Below, piece by piece: positions 7,899 through 17,890 of a stretch of DNA of 64,000 nucleotides (positions within the stretch are counted from its first letter, which is position 1; every line of letters begins with the position of its first letter). The DNA is taken from the NCBI GenBank assembly GCA_018241685.1, contig JAFEDJ010000067.1:124001-188000 (forward strand). The letters are read 5' to 3'. Source of the stretch: Pseudomonadota bacterium. Lineage in GTDB: Bacteria > Pseudomonadota > Gammaproteobacteria > Burkholderiales > Rhodocyclaceae. The translations under genes and the position numbers were made by a program. Under the pieces are notes generated by a model. The model searched no databases, was not told the origin of the DNA, and saw only the letters and a list, made by a program, of their open reading frames with translations.

Positions 7899-9371
7899 AT
7901 GACCGAAGCCGAATTCCACGCCCTGGCCGCCCAGGGTTTCAACCGCATCCCGGTTACCGTCGAAACCTTCGCGGATCTCGACACCCCCCTTTCCGTCTAT
8001 CTCAAGCTGGCCAACGCGCCCAACACCTACCTGCTCGAATCCGTGCAGGGCGGGGAGCGTTTCGGCCGCTATTCCATCATCGGCCTGTCTGCCCCGACGC
8101 GTATCGAGGTGCATGGCCGCTCGGTGCTGCTGCTGACCAACGACCGCGTCGTCGAACGTCGCGACGGCGGCGATCCGCTCGAGTACATCGCCGAGTTCAT
8201 GGAGCGCATCAAGGTGCCGCCGCGCGCACGCCTGCCGCGCTTTGCCGGTGGCCTGGTGGGCTGCTTCGGCTACGACACGGTGCGCTACATCGAGCCGCGC
8301 CTGGCCAAGACCGAAAAGAAGGACGTGCTCGGCACGCCAGACATCCTGCTACTGCTGTCCGAGGAAATCGCCATCGTCGACAACCTGTCCGGCAAGCTGA
8401 CCCTGGTGGTGTATGCCGAGCCGGGCGTACCGAACGCCTACGGCCGCGCGCAGAAGCGCCTGAAGGAGCTGGTCGGCAAGCTGCGCGAGCCGGTGTCGGT
8501 GCCGACGGAAGTCCGCGCCGAGCCGTCCGAGCCGGTGTCGAGCTTCGGCGAGGAGGCCTTCAAGGCCGCCGTGCAGAAGGGCAAGGACTACATCGTCGAG
8601 GGCGACATCATGCAGGTGGTACTCAGCCAGCGCATGAGCAAGCCCTTCGGCGCCAGTCCGCTGGCTCTGTACCGGGCGATCCGCAGCCTCAATCCGTCGC
8701 CCTACATGTTCTATTTCAACTTCGAGGACTTCCAGGTGGTCGGCGCGTCGCCGGAGATCCTGGTGCGCCTCGAGGACAAGGACGTCACCGTGCGTCCCAT
8801 CGCCGGTACCCGCAAGCGCGGCGCAACCCACGACGAGGACCAGGCGCTGGAGAAGGAACTGCTGGCCGACGAGAAGGAGCGCGCCGAGCACCTGCAGCTC
8901 CTCGACCTCGGCCGCAACGACTGCGGCCGCGTCGCCAGGACCGGTTCGGTGCGCGTCACCGAGCAGTTCACGGTGGAGCGCTACTCCCACGTGATGCACA
9001 TCGTCTCCAATGTGGAAGGCAAGCTGAAGGACGGCCTTGATCCGCTGGCCGTGCTGCGCGCCACCTTCCCGGCCGGCACCGTGTCCGGCGCGCCCAAGCT
9101 GCGCGCGATGGAGATCATCGACGAGCTGGAGCCCACCAAGCGCGGCATCTACGCCGGTTCGGTCGGCTATATCGGCTTCCATGGCGACATGGACCTGGCC
9201 ATCGCGATCCGCACCGCGGTGCTGAAGGACGGGCAGATCCACGTGCAGGCGGGCGCCGGCATCGTTGCCGACTCCGACCCCCAGGCCGAATGGGTTGAAA
9301 CCCAGACCAAGGCGCGCGCCATGCTGCGCGCCGCCGAGATCGCCGAAGCCGGACTCGATACGGCCCTGTAA
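7899..9371 (+). CDS. trpE: Anthranilate synthase component I
   Basis: A 490-residue chorismate-using enzyme that with TrpG makes anthranilate, the first step of tryptophan synthesis. The N-terminal domain contains LLESVQGGERFGRYS, which fits the LLES-x10-S motif that binds feedback tryptophan, so the enzyme should be inhibited by Trp. The C-terminal catalytic domain shows GDIMQVVLSQRM, PIAGTRKRGATHDEDQ, LLDLGRNDCGRV and AGAGIVADSDPQAEW. GGAGTCTCC precedes the ATG at a good distance. It heads the trpEGDC cluster; 124 bp separate it from trpG. Confidence 0.97.
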   Translation: MTEAEFHALAAQGFNRIPVTVETFADLDTPLSVYLKLANAPNTYLLESVQGGERFGRYSIIGLSAPTRIEVHGRSVLLLTNDRVVERRDGGDPLEYIAEFMERIKVPPRARLPRFAGGLVGCFGYDTVRYIEPRLAKTEKKDVLGTPDILLLLSEEIAIVDNLSGKLTLVVYAEPGVPNAYGRAQKRLKELVGKLREPVSVPTEVRAEPSEPVSSFGEEAFKAAVQKGKDYIVEGDIMQVVLSQRMSKPFGASPLALYRAIRSLNPSPYMFYFNFEDFQVVGASPEILVRLEDKDVTVRPIAGTRKRGATHDEDQALEKELLADEKERAEHLQLLDLGRNDCGRVARTGSVRVTEQFTVERYSHVMHIVSNVEGKLKDGLDPLAVLRATFPAGTVSGAPKLRAMEIIDELEPTKRGIYAGSVGYIGFHGDMDLAIAIRTAVLKDGQIHVQAGAGIVADSDPQAEWVETQTKARAMLRAAEIAEAGLDTAL

Positions 9372-9495
9372 GCACAGAGAACGCCGTGGCCCGGCTGGCC
9401 CAGCGCGTCGCTCCGCGATGCCCGGCCACCCCGGCCCGACACCCCTCAACGGCCCCCGCTCCGGCGGGGCGCCGCTCCGGAAAGGATGCGCAGCC

Positions 9496-10068
9496 ATGCT
9501 GCTGATGATCGACAACTACGACAGCTTCACCTACAACCTCGTGCAGTACTTCGGCGAACTGGGCGCCGACGTGCAGGTGTATCGCAACGACGAGATCACC
9601 CTCGAGCAGATCGCCCAGCTCAAGCCCGCCCAGCTCGTCGTCTCTCCCGGCCCGTGTTCGCCGGCGGAGGCGGGCATCTCGGTGGCGGCGATCAAGGAAT
9701 TCGCCGGCAAGATCCCGCTGCTTGGCGTGTGCCTCGGCCATCAGAGCATCGGCGCGGCCTTCGGCGGCAAGATCATCCACGCCAAGAAGCTGATGCACGG
9801 CAAGGTCTCGCCGGTCCATCACCTGGACAAGGGCGTCTTCAAGGGGCTGCCCAATCCGCTGACCTGCACCCGCTACCACTCCCTGGCTATCGAGCGCGAA
9901 AGCCTGCCCGACTGCCTGGAAGTCACCGCGTGGACCGAGGACGGCGAGATCATGGGTGTGCGCCACAAGATGCTGTTCGTCGAGGGCGTGCAGTTCCACC
10001 CGGAATCCATCCTCACCGAGCGCGGCCACGACCTGCTGCGCAACTTCCTCGAACAATCCCAAGCCTGA
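9496..10068 (+). CDS. trpG: Anthranilate synthase component II (glutamine amidotransferase)
   Basis: A 190-residue class I glutamine amidotransferase that feeds ammonia to TrpE and, in many bacteria, also to PabB. The start MLLMIDNYDSFTYNLVQY is the family N-terminus, the nucleophile is the Cys in LGVCLGHQSIG, and the His/Glu pair is in VQFHPESI. The ATG at 9496 follows AAAGGA by about 11 bases. It is followed 12 bp later by trpD. Since no separate pabA is visible, it may serve folate synthesis as well. Confidence 0.96.
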   Translation: MLLMIDNYDSFTYNLVQYFGELGADVQVYRNDEITLEQIAQLKPAQLVVSPGPCSPAEAGISVAAIKEFAGKIPLLGVCLGHQSIGAAFGGKIIHAKKLMHGKVSPVHHLDKGVFKGLPNPLTCTRYHSLAIERESLPDCLEVTAWTEDGEIMGVRHKMLFVEGVQFHPESILTERGHDLLRNFLEQSQA

Positions 10069-10080
10069 CCGGAGCTGGCC

Positions 10081-11109
10081 ATGACGTTTTCCGCCCAGGA
10101 AGCCCTGCAACGCACCATCGACCATCGCGAGATCTTCTACGACGAGATGCTGTCGCTGATGCGCCAGATCATGGCCGGCGAGATCTCGCCGGTGATGACC
10201 GCCGCCATCCTCACCGGCCTGCGGGTCAAGAAGGAGACCATCGGCGAAATCTCCGCCGCGGCGACGGTGATGCGCGAGCTGGCGACCAAGGTCACGGTGC
10301 CCTACGACCGCCACTTCCTCGACGTGGTCGGCACCGGCGGTGACGGCTCCCACACCTTCAACATCTCCACCGCCACCATCTTCGTGGCCGCCGCCGGTGG
10401 CGCCAAGATCGCCAAGCACGGCGGGCGCAGCGTCTCCAGCAAGTCGGGCAGCGCCGACGTGCTGGAAGCCCTCGGCGTCAATCTCAACCTCAACGCCCAG
10501 CAGGTGGCCGAGTGCGTGCAGGAGACCGGCATCGGTTTCATGTTCGCCCCCAACCACCACAGCGCCATGAAGAATGTGGCGCCGGTGCGCCGCGAGATGG
10601 GCGTGCGCACGCTGTTCAACATCCTCGGTCCGCTGACCAATCCGGCCGGTGCGCCGAACACCCTGCTCGGCGTGTTCCACCCCGACCTGGTCGGTATCTG
10701 CGTGCGCGTGATGCAGCGCCTCGGCGCCGAGCACGTGCTGGTGGTGTATGGCCGCGACGGCATGGATGAGGTCTCCCTCGGCGCGGCGACGATGGTCGGC
10801 GAACTGAAGGACGGCGAGATCCGCGAGTACGAGATCCACCCGGAAGACTACGGGCTGTTGATGAAGTCCAGCCGCAGCCTCAAGGTCAGCACTGCCGATG
10901 AGTCCAAGGAGATGCTGCTCGGCGTGCTCGACAACCACGCCGGGCCGGCCCGCGAGATCGTCGTGCTGAACGCCGGCACCGCGCTGTACACGGCCAACGT
11001 CGTCGACTCCATCGGCGAGGGCATCGCCCGCGCCCGTGAGGTGCTGGTCTCCGGCGAGGCCCGCGCCAAGCTGGAAGCCTTCGTCGCCTGTACCAGGAAA
11101 TTCGCCTGA
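10081..11109 (+). CDS. trpD: Anthranilate phosphoribosyltransferase
   Basis: A 342-residue enzyme transferring phosphoribosyl from PRPP to anthranilate, the second step of tryptophan synthesis. Diagnostic motifs are DVVGTGGDGSHTFNIST (PRPP-binding GTGGD), KHGGRSVSSKSGSADVLEALG, MFAPNHHSAMKNVAPVRREMGVRTLFNILGPLTNP and VVYGRDGMDE. Length and ends fit the family. GGAG lies 7 bases before the ATG and trpG ends 12 bp upstream, so the two are co-transcribed. Confidence 0.97.
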   Translation: MTFSAQEALQRTIDHREIFYDEMLSLMRQIMAGEISPVMTAAILTGLRVKKETIGEISAAATVMRELATKVTVPYDRHFLDVVGTGGDGSHTFNISTATIFVAAAGGAKIAKHGGRSVSSKSGSADVLEALGVNLNLNAQQVAECVQETGIGFMFAPNHHSAMKNVAPVRREMGVRTLFNILGPLTNPAGAPNTLLGVFHPDLVGICVRVMQRLGAEHVLVVYGRDGMDEVSLGAATMVGELKDGEIREYEIHPEDYGLLMKSSRSLKVSTADESKEMLLGVLDNHAGPAREIVVLNAGTALYTANVVDSIGEGIARAREVLVSGEARAKLEAFVACTRKFA

Positions 11110-11191
11110 ACCCGTCGGGGCGGATTCGTTCGCCCGCGGAGGTAGATCAACGCATCGAGGGCGAATGAAGTCGCCCTTACAGGAAGCCAGA

Positions 11192-11980
11192 ATGTCCGAC
11201 ATCCTCAACAAGATCCTCGCCGTCAAGCGCGAGGAAGTGGCCGCCGCCCGCGCCGCCGTCTCCGACGCCGCGGTGCGCGAGCAGGCCGCCGCCCAGCCCG
11301 CCGCCCGCGACTTCGTCGGTGCGATCCGCGCCAAGATCGCCGCCGGCCGGGCCGCGGTGATTTCCGAGATCAAGAAGGCCAGCCCGTCGAAGGGCGTGAT
11401 CCGCGCCGACTTCCGCCCGGCCGAGATCGCCGCCAGCTACGAGAAGGCCGGTGCGGCCTGCCTGTCGGTGCTGACCGACCGCCAGTTCTTCCAGGGCGCG
11501 CCCGAATACCTGCAGGCCGCCCGCGCTGCCTGCAGCCTGCCGGCGCTGCGCAAGGACTTCCTGGTCGATCCCTATCAGGTGTATGAAGCCCGCGCGATGG
11601 GCGCCGACGCGATCCTGCTGATCGCCGCCGCCCTCAGCCTGGCCGAGATGCAGGAGATGGAAGCCATCGCCGAAAGCCTCGGCCTCGGCGTGCTGGTCGA
11701 GGTGCACAACGGCGCCGAGCTGGATCTGGCGCTGCAGCTGCGCACGCCGCTGATGGGCGTCAACAACCGCAACCTGCGCACCTTCGAGGTCAGCCTGCAG
11801 ACCACCCTCGACCTGCTGCCGCGCATTCCGGCAGAGCGTATCGTCGTCACCGAGTCGGGCATCCTGCAGCCGGCCGACGTGGCGCTGATGCGGGCCAACA
11901 AGGTCAATGCCTTCCTGGTCGGCGAAGCCTTCATGCGCGTCGACGATCCGGGCGCTGGCCTGGCCAGCCTGTTCGGCTGA
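11192..11980 (+). CDS. trpC: Indole-3-glycerol phosphate synthase
   Basis: A 262-residue TIM-barrel enzyme closing the indole ring in the fourth step of tryptophan synthesis. Signatures are EIKKASPSKGVIRADF (catalytic Lys), ALRKDFLVDPYQVYEARAMGADAILLI, GVNNRNLRTFEV and VTESGI. The ATG at 11192 is preferred over one at 11165 because AGGAAG precedes it and the protein then starts as the family does (MSDILNKILAVKREEV). trpF, trpB and trpA are not in the window and are expected elsewhere. The tamB gene begins only 3 bp after its stop. Confidence 0.97.
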   Translation: MSDILNKILAVKREEVAAARAAVSDAAVREQAAAQPAARDFVGAIRAKIAAGRAAVISEIKKASPSKGVIRADFRPAEIAASYEKAGAACLSVLTDRQFFQGAPEYLQAARAACSLPALRKDFLVDPYQVYEARAMGADAILLIAAALSLAEMQEMEAIAESLGLGVLVEVHNGAELDLALQLRTPLMGVNNRNLRTFEVSLQTTLDLLPRIPAERIVVTESGILQPADVALMRANKVNAFLVGEAFMRVDDPGAGLASLFG

Positions 11981-11983
11981 TCC

Positions 11984-14900
11984 ATGAGTGACGCGCCGGA
12001 GCAGCCCGCTGCCGATCCGGCGCCGGACGGTGCTCCGCCGCCGTCCACCGCTCCGTCTTCGTCCCCGCGCCGGGAAGCCATCTCCGCCCGCCTGCTGCGC
12101 GGGGCCTTGGCGGCGGTGCTCGGCCTGCTCATCGCCGCCGTGTTGCTGCTCGGCTGGCTCGGCGCCAGCGAGTCGGGTCTGCGGACGCTGGCCGGGCTGG
12201 CCGACAGTTTTGGCGGTGGCCTGCTGACCCTCGACAAGCCGCAGGGCTATCTGTTCGGCCAGTTCAAGCTCGCCAGCCTGCAACTGCGCACGCCGACGCT
12301 GCAGCTGGAAATCCGCAACCTGGCGGTGGACTGGCGGCCCGGCGAGCTGACCAACGGCCGCGTTGATGTGGTGTCCCTGAGCGCGTCCGAAGTGCGCGTG
12401 GCGAGTGCGCCCGACGATACGCCGCTGAGCCTGCCGGCCAGCCTGGAACTCCCTGTCGCGGTCCGCCTCGGCGCGGTTCGCATCGATCGCCTGCAGAGCG
12501 GCAAGCTGGTGGACGGTAAGGCCGCGCCGCCGGACCTGGAACTCACGGGGATCGACGGTAGCCTCGAGTCGGACGGGCGCCATCACGATTTTTCCAAGCT
12601 CAAGGCGGCCGCGCCCTTCGGCCAGCTGGCCGCCAGCGGCCGTCTCGACGGCCGGCGTCCCTTCGCTTTGAAGGCCACGGCCCGGTTGACCACCCGCCAG
12701 GGCGGCGACGCCTACACGGTGGATGCCGAGGCGGACGGCACGCTGGAGAAGGAACTGGCCATTCTGACCAAGGCCAGCGGAGCCGGCATGGAGGGCGAAG
12801 CCCGCGTGCAGGCCACGCCCTTCGCCGCGCTGCCGCTGCGTTCGGCCAGGATCAGCGTGCATGGCGTGGATCCCGGCCATTTCCACGCCGCCGCGCCGAC
12901 GGCCCAGCTCGACCTGGAGGCCGATCTCGAACCGAGCGCGGCCAAGCCGGCCGACGGGCGAACGGTCGCCGTGGAGGACTGGGTGGTCAGCGGGCCGCTG
13001 ACGGTGCGTAATCACCAGCCGGGCTCTTACGACCAGGGCAAGCTGCCGCTGGAGTCCCTGAGCGCGCGGCTGCGCTGGGCCGGGGGTGAGCTGGCGGCGT
13101 CCGAGCTGGCGCTGCTGCTGCCCGGCCAGGGCCGCATCGGCGGTCGCCTGGCTTGGCGTGCCCCCGGGAAAGACAAGGAGAAGGCTCGGGAGCAGGGCAA
13201 GGGCGAGGCGGGCTTCGGCCACCTGGACGCCGACCTGCAGGTGAGCGGCGTCGATGCCCGCCGCCTCGACCGGCGCGCCGTGGCGACCCGCATCGACGGC
13301 CATATCCGTGCCGAAGCGGAGGCCGCCGGGCAGAACTTCAGCGCCGAGCTGCGCGACCCGCAGCTGGCGCTGCGTCTCAAGGCCCGCCATGCGGCGGGGG
13401 CGCTGAGCGTCGAGGAGCTCGTCGCTACCGCGCGCCAGGCCCGGCTGGACGCGTCCGGCAAGCTGGCCCTCGACGGGGACGGCCGCTTCGAGCTGCGCGG
13501 CCGCGTGAGCCACTTCGATCCCCATGTCTTCATGACCCGCGCGCCGGCTGCCGATCTGAACGCCCGCTTCGACGCCAGCGGCCGCCGTCTGCCGACGCTT
13601 GCCGGGCGGCTCGGTTTCGAGCTGCTGCCGAGCCGCCTAGAGAGCAAGCCGCTGGTCGGCAAGGGTGAGCTGGTCGTGGATGGCCAACGCATTGCCAACG
13701 CGGATGTGAACTTGGATCTGGCCGGCAACCGACTGTCGGCCCAGGGGCGCTACGGCCGGCCTGGCGACGCGCTGGCGCTGCACGTGGATGCGCCGGTGCT
13801 GGGCATCCTCGGTCATGGTGTGGCCGGGCGCCTGAAGGCGGACGGCGTGCTGCGCGGCACGCCTGCCCAGCCGGCCGGCGAGTTCGAGCTGGTGGGCGAG
13901 AAGCTGGTGTTTGCCGGCATGCGCATCGAGCGGCTGGACGGCCACGGCCGGCTGGCCGAAGGGCGCGACGGGGCCATCTCGGTTGCCGTCGGGCTGGCCG
14001 GGCTGCAGGGTGCGACGGCGACCGAGATGCTGGTCAGCCGCGGCAGTCTCAGCTTCGAAGGGACCCGCGCCGCCAACCTGCTGCGCGTGGATGCCAGCGG
14101 CCCGAAGGGCAATGCGGTCAGCCTGGCCCTGGCCGGCGCCCTGTCCGACGGGCCGCGCTGGGAGGGCCGTCTGGAAAGCCTGGTGGCGCGCGGTGACTAT
14201 CCGCTCAACCTGCAGGCGGCGGCGCCGCTCACGCTGTCGTCCGATCTGATCCGGCTGGGCCCGGCGGAGCTGCGCGGCGGGGCCGGCGGGCGCATCCGCC
14301 TCGACGAGACCCGCTGGCAGGCCCGCCGCCTGATGGCCCGTGGCAGCGTCAGCGGCGTGCAGGTTGGCTTCATGCTCGATCCGGCGACGCGGGCGGTCAA
14401 ATCCACCGGTGATTCGCTGCAGATCGGTGGCCAGTGGGACGTGGACATCGGTGAGCAGGTCAACGGCCTGCTGCGCTTTTACCGGGAGAGGGGCGACCTG
14501 GTGCTGCAGGGGGATTCGCCGGTCCGCCTTGGGCTGGACGAGCTGCAGCTGTCCGTGTCGGCCGCCGCCAACCGCCTGGCCTTCGGCTTCAGTGCCCACG
14601 GCAGCCAGCTCGGCAGCGCCGCCGGAGCCGGTACCGCGCTGGCCGAGCGCACGCCGTCCGGCGAGCTGCGCCTGGTGCCGGACGCGCCGCTGCTCGGCTC
14701 CGCCAAGATCGACATCCCGAACATTGCCTGGGCCGGCCCGCTGGCCGACCAGAACCTGAAGACCGAGGGCAGCCTGAAGGGTGAGTTCGCGCTGGCGGGT
14801 ACGCCGGCGCGGCCGGAAACCTCCGGGCGTATCCGCGGCGAGCGGCTCGGCTTCGTGATGGCGGACCAGGGGTTGCACCTGTCCGGCGGCACGCTGGCGG

Positions 14901-16081
14901 CGGATTTCGACAAGGATCGCCTGCGCCTGGAGGACTTCAGCTTCGTGTCGCCGAACCGCGTCAGGCCGCGGGACAGCCGCATCAATGTGAGCCGCCTGAC
15001 CCGCGAGCCGGGAACGCTGAATGCACGCGGCGAGGTGCAGCTGGCCACCGGCGAAGGCCACTTCAGCTACCGCGCCGAACGCCTGCCGCTGCTGCAGCGG
15101 GTGGACCAGTGGCTGGTGCTGAGCGGCGAAGGCGAGGTGCTGACCGGCTGGAACTACGCCACCCTCAAGGGCCGCCTGGTTGCCGATGCGGGCTTCATCG
15201 AGCTGTCGCGCACGCCGGCGCCCAGCCTCGGCGACGACGTGGAGATCATCGATCCCCATCACAACGGCAAGTCGGCCAGCCCCTTCCACATGGGCAGCGA
15301 CCTGATCGTCAATCTCGGCAACGCCTTGTACGTGAAGGCCCTTGGCGTGGATACCCAGCTGGCCGGCGAGTTGCGCCTGCAGGCCGGTGAGGGTAAGCCC
15401 CTCCACGCCAGCGGCGTGATCACCACCCAGGGCGGCGTCTTCGAGGGCTACGGGCAGAAGCTGTCCATCGAGCGCGGCATCGTCACCTTCGCCGGGCCGA
15501 TCGCCAACCCCAGCCTCAACGTGGTGGCGCTGCGCAAGGGCCTGAGCGTGGAGGCCGGCGTCGGCATCGGCGGCACGGCCCGTCGGCCGGTGGTGCGGCT
15601 GGTCTCCGAGCCGAACGTGCCCGACCCGGAAAAACTCGGCTGGATCGTCCTTGGACGCCCGCCCGACCAAGGCTCCGGCGGCGAAATGGCACTGCTGCTG
15701 CCGGCCGCCCAGGCCCTGCTCGGCGGCACTGGCGGCGGCCTGCCGGCCACGCTGGCGCGCAACCTGGGTTTCGACGAGTTCTCCTTCGGCGCCAGCAACG
15801 ACCCGCGCAGCCGCGTGCAGACCAGCAGTGTGGCCACCGGCAGCGTCACCGGCACCACGTCCAGTGCGGCGGCCCAGGCGGCGGGGACGACGGTGCCCGG
15901 CCAAGTGATCTCCATCGGTAAGCGGCTGTCCACGCGGGCTCTTCTGTCCTTCGAGCAGGGCATCGCCGGCACCACCAGCATCGTCAAGCTCACCTACCAG
16001 CTGACCCGCGGCATCTCGGTGATCGGCAGGGCGGGCAGCGAGAACGCGGTGGACATGCAGTTTTCCGTGTCTTTCCGCTGA
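11984..16081 (+). CDS. tamB: TamB-family inner-membrane/periplasmic bridge protein
   Basis: A 1365-residue AsmA-like protein. After a proline-rich cytoplasmic tail there is one N-terminal membrane anchor (about residues 38-60), then more than 1200 residues of beta-rich periplasmic sequence, ending in the TamB (DUF490) domain: GYGQKLSIERGIVTFAGP, NPSLNVVALRK, DPEKLGWIVLGR and a final amphipathic strand FSVSFR. TamB works with the Omp85 protein TamA in outer-membrane protein insertion and, with YhdP, in phospholipid transport. Here it begins 3 bp after trpC and no tamA is adjacent, which is unusual. Its partner must be encoded elsewhere or be BamA. Confidence 0.9.
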   Translation: MSDAPEQPAADPAPDGAPPPSTAPSSSPRREAISARLLRGALAAVLGLLIAAVLLLGWLGASESGLRTLAGLADSFGGGLLTLDKPQGYLFGQFKLASLQLRTPTLQLEIRNLAVDWRPGELTNGRVDVVSLSASEVRVASAPDDTPLSLPASLELPVAVRLGAVRIDRLQSGKLVDGKAAPPDLELTGIDGSLESDGRHHDFSKLKAAAPFGQLAASGRLDGRRPFALKATARLTTRQGGDAYTVDAEADGTLEKELAILTKASGAGMEGEARVQATPFAALPLRSARISVHGVDPGHFHAAAPTAQLDLEADLEPSAAKPADGRTVAVEDWVVSGPLTVRNHQPGSYDQGKLPLESLSARLRWAGGELAASELALLLPGQGRIGGRLAWRAPGKDKEKAREQGKGEAGFGHLDADLQVSGVDARRLDRRAVATRIDGHIRAEAEAAGQNFSAELRDPQLALRLKARHAAGALSVEELVATARQARLDASGKLALDGDGRFELRGRVSHFDPHVFMTRAPAADLNARFDASGRRLPTLAGRLGFELLPSRLESKPLVGKGELVVDGQRIANADVNLDLAGNRLSAQGRYGRPGDALALHVDAPVLGILGHGVAGRLKADGVLRGTPAQPAGEFELVGEKLVFAGMRIERLDGHGRLAEGRDGAISVAVGLAGLQGATATEMLVSRGSLSFEGTRAANLLRVDASGPKGNAVSLALAGALSDGPRWEGRLESLVARGDYPLNLQAAAPLTLSSDLIRLGPAELRGGAGGRIRLDETRWQARRLMARGSVSGVQVGFMLDPATRAVKSTGDSLQIGGQWDVDIGEQVNGLLRFYRERGDLVLQGDSPVRLGLDELQLSVSAAANRLAFGFSAHGSQLGSAAGAGTALAERTPSGELRLVPDAPLLGSAKIDIPNIAWAGPLADQNLKTEGSLKGEFALAGTPARPETSGRIRGERLGFVMADQGLHLSGGTLAADFDKDRLRLEDFSFVSPNRVRPRDSRINVSRLTREPGTLNARGEVQLATGEGHFSYRAERLPLLQRVDQWLVLSGEGEVLTGWNYATLKGRLVADAGFIELSRTPAPSLGDDVEIIDPHHNGKSASPFHMGSDLIVNLGNALYVKALGVDTQLAGELRLQAGEGKPLHASGVITTQGGVFEGYGQKLSIERGIVTFAGPIANPSLNVVALRKGLSVEAGVGIGGTARRPVVRLVSEPNVPDPEKLGWIVLGRPPDQGSGGEMALLLPAAQALLGGTGGGLPATLARNLGFDEFSFGASNDPRSRVQTSSVATGSVTGTTSSAAAQAAGTTVPGQVISIGKRLSTRALLSFEQGIAGTTSIVKLTYQLTRGISVIGRAGSENAVDMQFSVSFR

Positions 16082-16164
16082 GGCAGCGGGCGGGCTTGAT
16101 CCCGGTCATGGACGGTGGTCGGCGGCTGCGGCGAGATGTGGGCCTTGTTTATTGGAGTCGTGCC

Positions 16165-16887
16165 GTGTCCGCCAATCTCGATCCTCGCCGGATTTCCACT
16201 GCCGTCGTGTTTGCCGCCATCGGCGAGGGCTGGCGCTGCCTGCGCCATTGCCTGCAGCCGGCCGTCGCGCTGGCCGGGGTGTTCGCCGCGCTGGGGCTGC
16301 TGATCCACGGACTGCTGTGGCGCTTCGGCCTGACGTCGATGATGCTGCCCTTCGCCGGCGGCTTCCTGCTCGTTGGCCCGGCCGTGCTGGCCGGCTTCTT
16401 CGGGCTGCGGCGGGCGTACGGGGCGGGTCGTCGCGCCGTGCTGGCCGACGCGCTGGCCGGTTTCCGCCAGGCCCCGCGCGGCCTGTGGGTGATGGCTGCG
16501 GTGTGCACGCTGCTGCTGATGATCTGGCTGACCGACGCGGCGACGGTGTACAGCTTCATGATCGGCGGCGATGTTCCTACACCGGCCCAGGTGCTGCGCT
16601 TCCACGCCTTCACCAGCGTGATGGGGGCGGTGCTGGCCTTCATCGTGTTCTGCGTGTCGGCCTTCTCGATCCCGCTGCTGTTCGACCGCCGTGCGACGCT
16701 GGTGCCTGCGGTGAGCGCCAGCGTGCGCGCGGTGTTCGGCAATTTTGCGGCGCTGCTGGTGTGGGCCCTGACCCTCGCCGGCGCGCTGATCGCTACCGCG
16801 CTGTGTCCACCGCTGCTGCTGCTGTCCCTGCCGTGCCTCGCCTTTGCCAGCGATCTGCTTTATCTGGAAATCTTTCCGCCGGATTGA
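16165..16887 (+). CDS. DUF2189 family integral membrane protein
   Basis: About 240 residues with six likely membrane spans, matching the layout of the DUF2189 family of predicted inner-membrane proteins (RRISTAVVFAAIGEGWRCLRHCLQP near the start, VGPAVLAGFFGLRRAYGAGR, FSIPLLFDRRATLVPAVSAS). The family has no established function. GTG at 16165 is chosen because GGAG lies 7 bases upstream; an in-frame ATG at 16096 would add 23 residues. It follows tamB by 83 bp and may be co-transcribed. Confidence 0.7.
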   Translation: MSANLDPRRISTAVVFAAIGEGWRCLRHCLQPAVALAGVFAALGLLIHGLLWRFGLTSMMLPFAGGFLLVGPAVLAGFFGLRRAYGAGRRAVLADALAGFRQAPRGLWVMAAVCTLLLMIWLTDAATVYSFMIGGDVPTPAQVLRFHAFTSVMGAVLAFIVFCVSAFSIPLLFDRRATLVPAVSASVRAVFGNFAALLVWALTLAGALIATALCPPLLLLSLPCLAFASDLLYLEIFPPD

Positions 16888-16929
16888 GCTGCGGCGGCGC
16901 TCTTCGCTTCACCGCAGCCCGTCACTCCG

Positions 16930-17739
16930 TCAGCCTGCAAACCCTCTATCCTTCAGTACGGGTATCCAGCGTTCGGCGATGATGCGTCGAAAGCCGCGGG
17001 GGCTCGGATGCAGTTCATTGTCCCAGTCGTCCCGGTAGTCGGGAGAATGGAGGCAGCCGCGGGAGTCGATCAGATAAATGCCGTCGGCGGAGGCTGCGAT
17101 CTGCGCGAATTCGTCGTGCAGGCTGTCGATCAGGTGGCGGCAGATATCCTTGCGCAACTCCGGGTCGGGGGGAACGAAGCAGTCGTCCATCGCGGAGGCG
17201 AGCCAGGGGCCGGTGATCTTGAGCGCGGCGAGGTTGAAACCGCGTCCGTCCGGGATGGGGTAGTCGTAGCTGTGCAGAAAAATGGGCGGCTGGCTGCCGT
17301 CCGCGGCATAGGCGCGGCGCACCTGGTCGATGAGCGCGCCCAGGGCTGTAGCCAGCTTGCCGAGCAGCGCCGCCATGGCTTCGTTGTTGATGCACTGGTC
17401 GCTGCTGTTGGCGCCCGAGCAGTTCTTGAACAGACCGAGCCGGTAGTCGACGGCATCGTTGCCGGCGCCGCTGATCAGAATTGCCGAGTAGTAATGGCGA
17501 TTGCGGGGCTGCAGTTCGTGGGCGAGATCGTCGGCGTATTTTCCAAAGACGAATTCCTCCAGCTTGGCCCCGTTGTAACCGAGCATCTGGATGTTGGCGA
17601 AATCCGGTTTCAGTTGCGGGTTTTCGATCAGGGCCTGTAGAACGTTGTTCTTGGGATACCAGAACCACGAGTCGCCGATGGCGAGGGACGCTGCGAATTC
17701 GCCAGGCTGCCACACGTCATGAGGCAGGTAGATGCGCAT
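16930..17739 (-). CDS. SGNH/GDSL-type hydrolase-like protein
   Basis: A 269-residue protein with the block pattern of SGNH hydrolases: the nucleophile block IGDSWFWYP (Ser24), a GxND-type block SGAGNDAVDYR (about 90-100) and a C-terminal Asp/His pair in DNELHPSPRGF (D240, H244). These suggest esterase or acylhydrolase activity. No signal peptide is visible, so it may act in the cytoplasm. The substrate is unknown. ATG at 17739 is preceded by AAGGAGGA on the minus strand. It is a single gene, convergent with the DUF2189 gene. Confidence 0.75.
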   Translation of the reverse strand: MRIYLPHDVWQPGEFAASLAIGDSWFWYPKNNVLQALIENPQLKPDFANIQMLGYNGAKLEEFVFGKYADDLAHELQPRNRHYYSAILISGAGNDAVDYRLGLFKNCSGANSSDQCINNEAMAALLGKLATALGALIDQVRRAYAADGSQPPIFLHSYDYPIPDGRGFNLAALKITGPWLASAMDDCFVPPDPELRKDICRHLIDSLHDEFAQIAASADGIYLIDSRGCLHSPDYRDDWDNELHPSPRGFRRIIAERWIPVLKDRGFAG

Positions 17740-17890
17740 GATGATCCTCCTTGCAGGGACGCGGATGCTTCAACATAGCCACGCGCTGGGTGTATGCAAA
17801 TGAAGAATTCGAGATGGTCGCGGGGCACCGGTTCTGTGACGGTGGCCGGCCGGTCGTACGGTGCGGAGAACGCACCGGCTTCCTGCCTGT

